The notes beneath the pieces are model-generated. The model saw nothing but the letters and a program-made list of their open reading frames with translations, had not been told where the DNA came from and ran no database searches. The position numbers and the translations under genes were made by a program. From Frateuria defendens (GTDB lineage Bacteria; Pseudomonadota; Gammaproteobacteria; Xanthomonadales; Rhodanobacteraceae), in NCBI RefSeq assembly GCF_001182895.1, contig NZ_LFQR01000042.1, positions 1 through 64,000 on the forward strand: a stretch of 64,000 nt of DNA, given 5' to 3'. Positions 36,265 through 44,947 of this stretch are shown here, one piece after another (the first letter of the stretch is position 1; the number at the start of each line of letters is the position of its first letter).

Positions 36265-37113
36265 ATGAACGAGGACCCTGGAAGTACCAACGGCCCGGCC
36301 CACCGATCCTGGTGGGACAGACTGGGCCATCTGTTTTCCGGCGAACCGCGCAACCGCGACGAACTGATCGAGGAACTGCGCGCCGCCCAGGCCAACGGCC
36401 TGCTTTCGAACGACACCCTGACCATGGTCGAGGGTGCGATCAAGGTCACCGAGCTCAATGTCGACGACGTGATGGTGCCTCGGGCGCAGATCGTGATGAT
36501 CGCCGCCGACGCGACGCTGGAGGAAATCCTCGCCGCGGTGGTGGAATCGGGCCACTCGCGCTTCCCGGTGCACGGCGAGGACAAGGACGAGATCCTCGGC
36601 ATCCTGCTCGCCAAGGACCTGCTGAAATTCTTCGGCGACGGCAAGCACTTCGACGTGCAGGGCGTGCTGCGCCCGGCCGTGCTGATCCCCGAGTCGATGC
36701 GCCTCAACGTGCTGCTGGCCGAGTTCCGCCGCTCGCGCAACCACATGGCGCTGGTGGTGGACGAATACGGCGGCGTGGCTGGCCTCATCACCATCGAGGA
36801 CGTGCTCGAGCAGATAGTCGGCGAGATCGACGACGAGCACGACGACGAGGACGAGCCCAGCCTGATCCACGAGCAGGCGCAGGACGAATGGCTGGTGAGC
36901 GCGCTCGCGCCCATCGCCGACTTCAACGAGGTCGCCGGCGCCAGCTTCTCCGACGAGGAGTTCGACACCATCGGCGGCATGGCCACCTCCGAGCTTGGCC
37001 ACCTGCCGGAAGTGGGCGAGGAGATCGGCATCGGCGATTTCCTGTTCCGCGTCACCGAGGCGGACGACCGCCGCGTGCAGCAGTTCCGCGTAGTCCGCCG
37101 GCCGGCCGACTGA
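36265..37113 (+). CDS. corC: CorC/YbeX, CBS-domain protein
   Basis: A protein of 282 residues. After a polar N-terminus comes a CBS pair (about 60-185: VMVPRAQIVMIAAD, SGHSRFPVHGEDKDEILGILLAKDLL, VDEYGGVAGLITIEDVLEQIVGEI) and a C-terminal CorC_HlyC domain (about 205-282). Linked by family to magnesium/cobalt efflux and to ribosome-related YbeX function. The ATG at 36265 is preferred to an in-frame TTG at 36241. Its usual neighbour ybeY is 6.5 kb upstream, separated by the polysaccharide operon. Confidence 0.92.
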   Translation: MNEDPGSTNGPAHRSWWDRLGHLFSGEPRNRDELIEELRAAQANGLLSNDTLTMVEGAIKVTELNVDDVMVPRAQIVMIAADATLEEILAAVVESGHSRFPVHGEDKDEILGILLAKDLLKFFGDGKHFDVQGVLRPAVLIPESMRLNVLLAEFRRSRNHMALVVDEYGGVAGLITIEDVLEQIVGEIDDEHDDEDEPSLIHEQAQDEWLVSALAPIADFNEVAGASFSDEEFDTIGGMATSELGHLPEVGEEIGIGDFLFRVTEADDRRVQQFRVVRRPAD

Positions 37114-37143
37114 ACTTGCGCATGCCCGCCCTGCATCGCCCTG

Positions 37144-37224
37144 CAGGAGCGCGCCTTGCGCGCGACAAGCCTACGCAGCCATGACGCCGATACACCGCGG
37201 TCGCGCGCAAGGCGCGCTCCTACA
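37144..37224. repeat. REPIN: inverted pair of REP elements
   Basis: AGGAGCGCGCCTTGCGCGCG (37146 onward) pairs with an inverted copy, CGCGCGCAAGGCGCGCTCCT, ending near 37221, separated by about 35 bp. Same REP family as at 41603-42419. The annotated start codon of the DUF4105 gene lies between the two arms. Confidence 0.85.
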
Positions 37225-38440
37225 TGCCTTCGCCTTCGCACTGCTCGCGCTCGGCGCGCTGTGCGGCACGAGTGCCCACGCCGGCATCGCCGACGCGCCC
37301 GGCGAAAACCTCGAGGTCGCCCTGGTCAGCTACGGGCCCGGCGACATCTACTGGGAGCGCTTCGGCCACGACGCCATCGAACTGCGCGACCGCGCGAGCG
37401 GCGAGGCGGTGAACTTCAACTACGGCGTGTTCGACTTCGACGAGCGCGGCTTCCTGCTCAACTTCGCCCGCGGCCGCATGCACTACCTGATGGACGCCGC
37501 GCCGAGCGAACTCGACGAGAACTACTACCGCGACACCGGCCGCTCGATTACCCGCCAGCCGCTCGCGCTCTCGCCCGCGCAGGCCACGGCGCTGCGCGAC
37601 TTCCTGCTGTGGAACCTGCGCCCCGAGAACGCCCGCTACGACTACGACTACTACGTCGACAACTGCACCACCCGCGTGCGCGACGCGCTGGACAAGGCGC
37701 TCGGCGGCGTGCTCAAGACGCAGCTGTCCGAACGCCCCGGCGGCCTCACCTACCGCCAGCAGACCGATCGCCTGATGGGCGCGCAGCCGTGGCTGATGCT
37801 GCTGCTCGACCTCGGCCTCGGCCCCTACGCCGACCGGCCGCTGGACGCCTGGCAAGAAAGCTTCCTGCCGATGGTGCTGCAGCGCGAGCTGCGCCACGTC
37901 GCGCTGCGCGACACCGCCGGCACCGCGCATCCGCTGGTGACGTCCGAGCAATTGCTGTCGCCCAACCGCCTGGACGCCCCACCCGAACTGCCGCCCGACC
38001 TGCGCCTGCCGCTGGCCGCGGCGGGGCTGGCCTTCGCCGCGCTGCTGGTGGCCGCCCGCCGCTATCGGCCCACGCTGTTCGCCGCGCTCGGCACGCTCTA
38101 TCTGCTGCTCGCCGGCCTGGTCGGCCTGCTGCTGCTGGCCCTGTGGACCCTGACCACCCACCACTCGGCCTGGGCCAACGCCAACGCCCTGCTGTTCAGC
38201 CCGCTGGCCTTCCTCCTGCTGCGCGCCCCCTGGCGCGCCCGCAAGGGCCTGCCCGCCACGCGCACCACCGACGCCGTCCTGGCCCTGCAACTGCTCGCCG
38301 CCCTCACCGCCCTGTCGCTCCACCTCCTCCCCGGCACCGTGCAGCAGAACCAACCCTGGCTGCTGTTCGCCCTGCCGTGCTGGGTGGCGTTGGCGTGGGG
38401 GTTGCGCCGTGCCGGCGACTCGCCACGGCAAGCCGGCTAG
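37181..38440 (+). CDS. DUF4105 membrane protein
   Basis: A protein of 419 residues. A signal-like N-terminus is followed by the DUF4105 domain (about 45-260: GPGDIYWERFGHDAIELRD, NYGVFDFDERGFLLNFARG, YDYDYYVDNCTTRVRD) and a C-terminal set of about four membrane helices (about 275-410). The function is unknown; the conserved His and the DNCTTR cysteine recall papain-like (NlpC/LRAT-type) folds, which is only a suggestion. The first 15 residues (MTPIHRGRAQGALL) are read from REP DNA, and no other in-frame ATG precedes the domain. Confidence 0.82.
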   Translation: MTPIHRGRAQGALLHAFAFALLALGALCGTSAHAGIADAPGENLEVALVSYGPGDIYWERFGHDAIELRDRASGEAVNFNYGVFDFDERGFLLNFARGRMHYLMDAAPSELDENYYRDTGRSITRQPLALSPAQATALRDFLLWNLRPENARYDYDYYVDNCTTRVRDALDKALGGVLKTQLSERPGGLTYRQQTDRLMGAQPWLMLLLDLGLGPYADRPLDAWQESFLPMVLQRELRHVALRDTAGTAHPLVTSEQLLSPNRLDAPPELPPDLRLPLAAAGLAFAALLVAARRYRPTLFAALGTLYLLLAGLVGLLLLALWTLTTHHSAWANANALLFSPLAFLLLRAPWRARKGLPATRTTDAVLALQLLAALTALSLHLLPGTVQQNQPWLLFALPCWVALAWGLRRAGDSPRQAG

Positions 38441-40440
38441 TGCGCCATCGCCCCCGAGCCGGCGCCAGCCTCGGCGCTCATGCCGAGGCGATCCCTCAGC
38501 ACGCCGCCGAGCGAGGCGGCATACGTTGCCGTCAGATGCTGCCCATCGCGAAACACCACTACGCCCTGTCTTTGCGCATCGCATAGACCGGACGGGCAGA
38601 TGACGTCGTTCAGATCGAGCATGGCGACATTGCCGAAGCGACGGCTGGCCCGGGTCAGCCACGCATAGACGAGCTCGTCGTGCGCATCCCGGGACGAGGC
38701 ACTGCAATCGCCCGTGCCCAGCCAGGCCGGACGACCGACATGGCTGGCAAGGCAGTTCGGCCCATCGAAAGGCAGTCGCGGCGTGCCGCGCAGCACGTAG
38801 ATGCGCCCCGCGCTCCCGCTGATCGCCGAGAGCACGCGCGCCGTGCCTTCGACCCACTGCGGCTCGGTAAAGCCGTTCGTCGCGACGGTGCCCAGCAACA
38901 CCACGTCGGGCCTGATCCGGGCAACTTCCGCCAGCGCATGCGAACGCCACGCGGCGCATTCGGTGTACTCGCGGCCGATCCGCGCGTAGAAGAAAGGCTC
39001 GTCCACCATCGGGCAGGACGACTTGGTGAGTACCAGCACGCGCCAGTCGGGCTTGTCGAAAACCTTGGCCACGGCCGGAAACCACTGTCCCGCAATGCTG
39101 TCGCCCATCAGCACCACGCTATGGCGCGCCGCAGACGATCCAAACGCGCAGATGCGCACCCGGTCGCTGCGATACCAGTCGTCGCAGCCCAGGCCATAGA
39201 TGGCCGGCGCATCGGCATGGGCCTGCAGGTAGCGCTGCTGCGCCGGGGCCTGCGCCTGCGCGTCCGTCCGGTTGTACCAGCGGATGCAAAGCACGTTGGC
39301 CAAGATCATCACGCACAGCGCGGCGAGCAGCGAGCGCCTCCACTGCACGGTCCATTGCCGCTGCCTGCGGATGGGCGACTCGATCCATCGATAGGACGCC
39401 GCGGCGAGCAGCAGCGAAAGACCAACCCACAACAGCCGATACGCGGGCGCATCCGTACCGACCAGGGCCCGCCCAAGCAGGAGCACCGGCCAATGCCACA
39501 GGTACCAGGCATAGGAAATGCGCCCGATGGCCTGCAACGGCCGCCACGACAAGGCTTTCGAAACACCGGCCGCCGGATCGACCGTGCCCGCGGCGATGAG
39601 GAGCGCCGCGCCCAGGCTCGGAACCAGCGCCGCCATGCCCGGATAAGGCATCGCCGCGTTGAACAACACCCCCGCGGCAACGATCGCCCCCAAGCCGACC
39701 CAGCCAAGCACGGGCCATGCGGCAGCCGAACCGGCCCGCGACGCGGCGTCTTCGGCATCGCTGCACTTGCGAAGCTGCCACTGCAGGCTGACCAGGGCTC
39801 CGGCGGCAAACTGCCAGGCCCGCGAAGGCATCATGTAGAACGCGAGCTGCGGCGCCGAATAGGTGAGCCAGACACCGGCGAACAGGCTGGCCGCCATGAC
39901 GGCGAGCATGCCAGCCACCAGCCTCGTGCGTGCCCGCTCGAATTCACCGCGCCGCAACAGCCACCAGACCAAGGCGGGCCACAGCAGATAGAACTGTTCC
40001 TCGACACCCAGGGACCAGGTGTGGAGAAAGAGGTTGGTGTCCGCGCCCGCCGCGAAGTAATCGAGCCGGGCCAGCGCGAAATGGATATTGCTGACCCATA
40101 GCGCCGCCGTGGCCGCCGCCGTCGCCTGGCTGCGCTGCTCGGCCGGTGCAAGCAGAAACGCCGCCAGCACACCGGCAACCAGCAGCATCACGAGCAATCC
40201 GGGCAACAGCCGCCGCAGGCGCCTGACGTAGAACCCTGCGAAATCCAGCCGTCCCGTCTGCGCGACCTCTCCCGCGAGCAGGCTGGTGATCAAAAAGCCC
40301 GAGAGCACGAAGAACACATCCACGCCCACGAAGCCGCCGGCGAGCCACGGCACGCCGGCATGCGCGGCGACGACGAGCAGAATCGCCACGGCGCGGAGCC
40401 CCTCGATGTCACGGCGATAACCCAATCCATAGTCACTCAT
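38437..40440 (-). CDS. OafA-type membrane acyltransferase with SGNH domain
   Basis: A protein of 667 residues. The N-terminal acyltransferase-3 domain (about 1-360, roughly ten helices) begins YRRDIEGLRAVAILLVVAAHAG and has FFVLSGFLIT and LGVEEQFYLLWP. The C-terminal SGNH hydrolase-like domain has VLMGDSIAGQW and DGQHLT (the Asp-His pair). Such proteins O-acetylate cell-surface sugars. The target could be the polymer of the 30-36 kb operon or lipopolysaccharide; this is inference. The ATG at 40440 is used; a TTG at 40446 is also possible. It is convergent with the DUF4105 gene. Confidence 0.88.
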   Translation of the reverse strand: MSDYGLGYRRDIEGLRAVAILLVVAAHAGVPWLAGGFVGVDVFFVLSGFLITSLLAGEVAQTGRLDFAGFYVRRLRRLLPGLLVMLLVAGVLAAFLLAPAEQRSQATAAATAALWVSNIHFALARLDYFAAGADTNLFLHTWSLGVEEQFYLLWPALVWWLLRRGEFERARTRLVAGMLAVMAASLFAGVWLTYSAPQLAFYMMPSRAWQFAAGALVSLQWQLRKCSDAEDAASRAGSAAAWPVLGWVGLGAIVAAGVLFNAAMPYPGMAALVPSLGAALLIAAGTVDPAAGVSKALSWRPLQAIGRISYAWYLWHWPVLLLGRALVGTDAPAYRLLWVGLSLLLAAASYRWIESPIRRQRQWTVQWRRSLLAALCVMILANVLCIRWYNRTDAQAQAPAQQRYLQAHADAPAIYGLGCDDWYRSDRVRICAFGSSAARHSVVLMGDSIAGQWFPAVAKVFDKPDWRVLVLTKSSCPMVDEPFFYARIGREYTECAAWRSHALAEVARIRPDVVLLGTVATNGFTEPQWVEGTARVLSAISGSAGRIYVLRGTPRLPFDGPNCLASHVGRPAWLGTGDCSASSRDAHDELVYAWLTRASRRFGNVAMLDLNDVICPSGLCDAQRQGVVVFRDGQHLTATYAASLGGVLRDRLGMSAEAGAGSGAMAH

Positions 40441-40556
40441 CAGCAATCCGCTCCCCTGGCGCCATGTGCGCGTCCGACATGGTAGCGCCGCCGATGTTCC
40501 GACGCCGCAGCCAGGAAAGCCGGCCGCGATTGCCCCGTCCGCCCCATGGCGGCATC

Positions 40557-41573
40557 ATGCCCCGCATGTCGCCTTCCCCCGCCTACGCAGACACCACGCC
40601 CGTCCCCGTCGTCAACTGCGTCGCCTACAGCCAGGACGGTAGCCGCATCGGCGAGATCACGCTGGATGCGATCAGCGACGTGCTGCAGGAGGAAGGCACG
40701 TTCGTATGGGTGGGACTGCATGAGCCGAACGAGATGCTGCTGCTGAAGCTGCAGGAGGAGTTCGACCTGCACGACCTCGCCATCGAGGACGCCCACAACG
40801 CCCACCAGCGCACCAAGATCGAGACCTACGGCGACTCGCTGTTCCTGGTGGTGCAGACGGCGCAGCTGATCGGCGGCAACCTGGCGTTCGGCGAGACGCA
40901 GATTTTCCTCGGCGAGCGCTACCTGGTCACCGTGCGCCACGGCGCATCGCTGTCCTACATCCCGGTGCGGCGCACCTGCGAGCAGAGCCCCGAGCTGCTG
41001 GCCTATGGCCCGAGCTACGGGCTCTACGGTGTGCTCGACTTCATCGTCGACAACATGCTGCCGATCGTGCGCGACTTCCGCCAGGAGCTGGAGACGCTGG
41101 AGCAGGACATCTTTGCCGAGACCTTCAAGCGCGAGACCGTCAAGCGCCTCTACCGCATGCAGCGCGACCTGATGACCTTGCGCCTGGGCGTGGCGCCGCT
41201 GCAGGACGTCACCAGCCAGCTGGTGCGGCTGCATCCTCATCTGATTCCCGACGACCTGCGCGCCTATTTCCGCGACGTGTACGACCACGTGTTCCGCGTG
41301 AACGAGTCCATCGGCACCATGCGCGAGATGCTGACCGCGGCGATCGGCGTGAACCTCTCGCTGGTCACCTACGGCCAGAACGAGGTGATGAAGAAACTCG
41401 CCGGCTGGGCCGCCATGCTCGCCGCGCCCACCCTGATCACCAGCTGGTACGGCATGAACTTCCACCACATGCCGGAGCTGGACAAGCCGTGGGCCTACCC
41501 CGCCATGATCGTGCTGGTGATCGGCGTGGTGGCCGGGATCTACTACGGGTTGAAGCGGAATCGGTGGCTGTAG
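40557..41573 (+). CDS. corA: CorA family magnesium/divalent cation transporter
   Basis: A protein of 338 residues. A soluble alpha/beta domain and long helix (QELETLEQDIFAETFKRETVKRLYRMQRDLM) lead to two C-terminal membrane helices. The signature GMN motif (YGMNFHHMPEL) sits at the pore entrance between them, and the basic tail is KRNRWL. Pentameric inner-membrane Mg2+ channel by family. The start is uncertain: ATGs at 40557 and 40566 both open a plausible N-terminus and neither has a clear ribosome-binding site. Confidence 0.9.
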   Translation: MPRMSPSPAYADTTPVPVVNCVAYSQDGSRIGEITLDAISDVLQEEGTFVWVGLHEPNEMLLLKLQEEFDLHDLAIEDAHNAHQRTKIETYGDSLFLVVQTAQLIGGNLAFGETQIFLGERYLVTVRHGASLSYIPVRRTCEQSPELLAYGPSYGLYGVLDFIVDNMLPIVRDFRQELETLEQDIFAETFKRETVKRLYRMQRDLMTLRLGVAPLQDVTSQLVRLHPHLIPDDLRAYFRDVYDHVFRVNESIGTMREMLTAAIGVNLSLVTYGQNEVMKKLAGWAAMLAAPTLITSWYGMNFHHMPELDKPWAYPAMIVLVIGVVAGIYYGLKRNRWL

Positions 41574-41602
41574 CGCCACTGCCGCACAAGCGACACCTCA
41601 CT

Positions 41603-41685
41603 TGTAGGAGCGCGCCTCGCGCGCGACCAGCCTTGCAAACGTGAGGTTGAGGCCGAGCCGGTCGCGCGCGAGGCGCGCTCCTACA
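41603..41685. repeat. REPIN: inverted pair of REP elements upstream of the RAYT
   Basis: TGTAGGAGCGCGCCTCGCGC (from 41603) is paired with CGCGCGAGGCGCGCTCCTAC (ending near 41684). The two 25-bp arms are perfect inverted copies, 33 bp apart. It lies about 125 bp upstream of the RAYT pseudogene. Confidence 0.9.
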
Positions 41686-41808
41686 TGAGGGGCCGGCGAA
41701 GGCGGCACCTGGATTGCGCCGATGCCTCCTGAAATTAACGGAACCACCTACTTCACCGATCCGACTCGGCTGTCCCCCTCCCCGTGCAAGATCAGGCACG
41801 TTGGCCGC

Positions 41809-42266
41809 ATGCCCTTTTTATCCGGCCACCGAGCACTCCGAAAGGGCCGCCGCTCCCTGCCCGGCCAAACCTATTTGCTCACCACCGTCACCGCCGCGCG
41901 ACATCCCTGGTTCGGCGAGCACGAAACGGCCCGCCTTGCCTGCCGCTGCATGGTGAACCCGACATGCTGGGCGACGCACGCCTGCTGTGCTGGGTGCTGA
42001 TGCCCGATCACTGGCATGGCCTGGTCGAACTCGGTGAGCACGATGGGCTGACGCTGGCCATGGCCCGCTTCAAATCGCTGGTGAGCCGGAACGTCCACGC
42101 CGCAATCGGCATGCGACACGTATGGGCGCGCGGCTTTCATGACCGTGCACTGCGCCATGATGAAAGCGTACTTACCGCAGCGCGCTATATCGTGACCAAT
42201 CCGGTTCGCGCCGGGCTGGTCAGTCGTGTCGGCGACTACCCTTACTGGAACTGTGCCTGGCTATGA
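41809..42266 (+). pseudogene. REP-associated tyrosine transposase (RAYT), frameshifted
   Basis: The first frame gives MPFLSGHRALRKGRRSLPGQ and YLLTTVTAARHPWF, the normal RAYT N-terminus, then runs to an early stop near 41998. From about 41946 the next frame continues with LLCWVLMPDHWHGLVEL (the HxH metal motif), WARGFHDRALR and ARYIVTNPVRAGLV, with the catalytic Tyr, to 42266. A single frameshift between about 41940 and 41975 therefore breaks one gene of about 150 codons. RAYTs are single-copy Y1-type nucleases thought to spread REP elements; REPs flank it on both sides. A sequencing error is possible. Confidence 0.85.
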
Positions 42267-42300
42267 CGGCGGCCAACGCATCACGGTGACGGTGTGGCGG

Positions 42301-42419
42301 GTCGCGCGCGAGGCGCGCTCCTACAAAACGCCTGGCCATACCGGTAGGAGCGCACCTTGTGCGCGACCGGCCCATCACGGAAACCGCGGCGCGGGTCGCG
42401 CGCGAGACGCGCTCCTACA
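42301..42419. repeat. Cluster of three REP elements downstream of the RAYT
   Basis: Three copies of the 25-bp REP lie at 42301-42325 (forward), 42343-42367 (inverted, slightly diverged) and 42395-42419 (forward, one change). The first two form a REPIN-like inverted pair. They fill the gap between the RAYT and the end of the S9 peptidase gene and may also act as its transcript end. Confidence 0.88.
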
Positions 42420-42446
42420 AGGGATGCACGGTATCCGAGGCGAGCC

Positions 42447-44540
42447 TTACGGCTCGGACGTCCACTGCTTCAACCACGCATTCACCGTCTCGTGCCACTG
42501 CACGCTGTTCTGCGGCTTGAGCACCCAATGGTTCTCGTCGGGGAAGTGCAGCAGCTTGCTCGGGATGCCGCGGCGCTGCAGCGCGGTGAAGGCGCCCAGG
42601 CCCTGGGTATCGGGAATGCGGAAGTCCTTGCCGCTGTGCACGATCAGCATCGGCACGCGCCAGTCCGCCACGTGGTTGATCGGATTGAAGCGCTCGTAGT
42701 TCTCCGGGTGCTCGAACTGCGGGCCGCCGTTCTCCTTCTCCTCGAACCACAGCTCCTCGGTGGCGTAGTACATGTTGCGCGCATCGAACACGCCGTCGTG
42801 GTCCACCAGGCACTTCCACGGCTGGTTCCACACGCCGGCCATCCAATACACCATGTAGCCACCGTAGCTCGCGCCCAGCGCGCAGGCGCGGTTGCCGTCG
42901 AGGAACTTGTACTGGTCGAGCGCCGCCTGCCAGCCGAGCTTCAAATCCTCCAGCGGCTTGCCGCCCCAGTCGCCCGAGATCGCATCGGTGAAAGCCTGGC
43001 CATAGCCGGTGGAGCCGTGGAAGTTGACGGTGACCACCGCGAAGCCCTGCCCCGCGTAGGTCTGTGGATTCCAGCGGTAGCTCCAGCCGTTCTCCATCGC
43101 GCCCTGCGGGCCGCCATGGATGATGAAGGCCACCGGATAGCGGCGGCTGCGCCGGTAGCCGACCGGCTTGACCACGTAGCCCTGCACGCGCTCGCCGTTC
43201 CAACCCTTGAAGGTGAAGAACTCGAAGTCGCCGACCTGCGTGCCCTTCAGCCGCGCCGTGTTGAAGTGGGTGACCTGCTTGAGCCCGCGGCCGCTCGCCC
43301 CGGCTTCGTAGAGATCGGCCGGCCGCTTCAGGTCGTCCCGCGCCAGCAGCAGGCGCTTGCCCGCGATCGCATAGCCGCCCACGGAACCTTCACCCACCAG
43401 TTTGCTGACTTTGCCGTCGGCCGCATCGATGGCGAACAACGGGTGCTGTCCTTCGTCGTCGGCGGTGGCGTACAGCGTCTTGCCGTCGGCCGCGATCGAC
43501 AGGCTGCCGGCCGAACGGTCCCACTGCGGGTCCACCTCCCGCTTCTGACCGGTCGCCAAGTCCAACGCCATGATCGCGAAGCGGTCCGCCTCGAAGCCCG
43601 GCTCCTTCATGGCGAGGTAGTACAGCGTCGTGCCGTCCGGCGAAGGCACCGGGTAAGCGTCCCAGGCCAGGTTGCCGGCAGTGAGGTTCTGCGGCATGGC
43701 CGAGCCGTCCGCCGGCACGCGGTAGACGTCGAAATTGGTCGACCACGGCTCGGTGGTGCCGGCGATGCGCGCATCGAAGTACACCGTCTGCCCGTCCGGC
43801 GAGAAGGCGAATTCGCTGTCGTCGCCGAACGGCTTGCTCGGCACGTCGCCGTCGATGCCGCGGCTCAGCAGGGTGGGCTCGACGGGCAGTTGCCCTTCCG
43901 CATCGAACCGGGCGATGTAGAGCTGGCTGCGCCGGCTGTCGGCCCAGGTATCCCAGTGGCGCACGAACAACTTGTCGTAGACGGTGCCGCTGGCCTTGGT
44001 CTTCTCGCGGCCGTCGAGCCGCTCCTTGGTGCAGGCCAGGTCCGCGCAGTCGGTGAACACCGCATAGGAGAGCAGCACGCTCTTGCCGTCTGGCGAGAGC
44101 TTGTAGCCGTCCACGTCCAGCGGGCCATGGCTCACCTGCACCGGCACGCCCGAGGCCGTCAGCTCCAGGCCCGCCTTGCCGCCCTGCAGGTCCACGCGCC
44201 AGAGCTGGCTCACGCCGTCGGCCGCGGCCACATAGAACAAGGAGTGCCCGTCCGCCGACCAGCGCGCGGCACTCCCCTTCTCCACCACCCTCACCGGTTG
44301 GCCACCCTTGGCGAGGTCCAACACGTAGACCGCATTGACGCCCTTGTTCGCCGCATAGTCCGTGCTGCGCACGGCGAAGGCCGCATAGCGGCCGCCCGGG
44401 GAGAGCTGGGGGTCGCTAACGCGGTCGAGCATGACCAGGTCGCGGATGCCGAAGGGGTGCGGCGTGCGGTTTTCGGTTTCGGCGGCCACGGCGGTGCCGG
44501 CCGCCAGCGCGAAGGCCAGCACGGCGAACAGGGGTTTCAT
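42447..44540 (-). CDS. Secreted S9 family prolyl oligopeptidase-like peptidase
   Basis: A protein of 697 residues. A signal peptide (MKPLFAVLAFALAAGTAVAAE) is followed by a beta-propeller of WD40-like TolB repeats (about 30-420, for example LSPGGRYAAF, FSPDGQTVYF, PSPDGTTLYY) and a C-terminal alpha/beta-hydrolase with S558 (GASYGGYM), D639 (HSGKDFRIP) and H671 (ENHWVL). It probably removes dipeptides or acyl-amino acids in the periplasm. The start at 44540 has AGGGAG 7 nt ahead and opens the signal peptide; an in-frame upstream ATG at 44690 is rejected. Confidence 0.92.
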   Translation of the reverse strand: MKPLFAVLAFALAAGTAVAAETENRTPHPFGIRDLVMLDRVSDPQLSPGGRYAAFAVRSTDYAANKGVNAVYVLDLAKGGQPVRVVEKGSAARWSADGHSLFYVAAADGVSQLWRVDLQGGKAGLELTASGVPVQVSHGPLDVDGYKLSPDGKSVLLSYAVFTDCADLACTKERLDGREKTKASGTVYDKLFVRHWDTWADSRRSQLYIARFDAEGQLPVEPTLLSRGIDGDVPSKPFGDDSEFAFSPDGQTVYFDARIAGTTEPWSTNFDVYRVPADGSAMPQNLTAGNLAWDAYPVPSPDGTTLYYLAMKEPGFEADRFAIMALDLATGQKREVDPQWDRSAGSLSIAADGKTLYATADDEGQHPLFAIDAADGKVSKLVGEGSVGGYAIAGKRLLLARDDLKRPADLYEAGASGRGLKQVTHFNTARLKGTQVGDFEFFTFKGWNGERVQGYVVKPVGYRRSRRYPVAFIIHGGPQGAMENGWSYRWNPQTYAGQGFAVVTVNFHGSTGYGQAFTDAISGDWGGKPLEDLKLGWQAALDQYKFLDGNRACALGASYGGYMVYWMAGVWNQPWKCLVDHDGVFDARNMYYATEELWFEEKENGGPQFEHPENYERFNPINHVADWRVPMLIVHSGKDFRIPDTQGLGAFTALQRRGIPSKLLHFPDENHWVLKPQNSVQWHETVNAWLKQWTSEP

Positions 44541-44806
44541 GAGGGTTCTCCCTTGGGATTCTGCAGGCTTGGCGACGTTACGGCGCGGCATCGGGCGAGG
44601 CAAGCAGGCTCGCGGATACCGGCTTAAACAACAATAAGAACTGACAAAAAACGTCAGTCCATGACGCCAATCGTCACTACGCCGCGTCACTACGCGATAG
44701 GATCGACACTATCCGTAAAGGATCCAGCACCAGCGCTTGTCCCTCTTTACGCCCCCATGCACAATCCCGGAGCCCGCCAGGCGCGGGTAGCTGCACTCGG
44801 TCGCCG

Positions 44807-44822
44807 TGGCACGCAACATGCT
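44807..44822 (+). promoter_or_regulatory. Sigma-54 (-24/-12) promoter of pilA
   Basis: TGGCACGCAACATGCT matches the sigma-54 consensus TGGCACG-N4-TTGCW at all but one position, with the GG and GC doublets 10 bp apart. Transcription would begin near 44833, giving a leader of about 115 nt. pilA in pseudomonads and xanthomonads is driven by sigma-54 with PilR, which supports the call. Confidence 0.85.
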
Positions 44823-44918
44823 GCGCAAACCGCGAGCTTCCTGGTTGTTCCAAACCGCTGTATGGGGAACCGATCCTACCTAGGGGGATTCGGACCGGGG
44901 CTCAGGGGGCATCACTTA

Positions 44919-44930
44919 GGTTAGCTAACC
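44919..44930. promoter_or_regulatory. 12-bp perfect palindrome in the pilA leader
   Basis: GGTTAGCTAACC lies within the predicted leader, a few bases before the ribosome-binding site of pilA. It could be an operator or affect mRNA folding. No binding protein is known here. Confidence 0.35.
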
Positions 44931-44947
44931 AAAGAAGAGGAACCACC

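Larger units (their letters stand above)
44541..44947 (+). other. Upstream region of pilA and the divergent peptidase
   Basis: A 407-bp gap with no supported gene. It holds the sigma-54 promoter of pilA (44807-44822), the palindrome at 44919-44930 and the pilA ribosome-binding site (GAGGAA). The left part (about 44600-44740) is A+T-richer and should contain the promoter of the peptidase on the minus strand. Confidence 0.6.

Noticed and set aside
41603-42419. Repeated 25-bp units resembling a short CRISPR array
   Set aside because: Units alternate in orientation, spacing is irregular, no cas genes are near, and the sequence is a REP family beside a RAYT.
44541-44690. N-terminal extension of the S9 peptidase from an ATG at 44690
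   Set aside because: The extension is not signal-like and lies before a good ribosome-binding site and a clear signal peptide at 44540.
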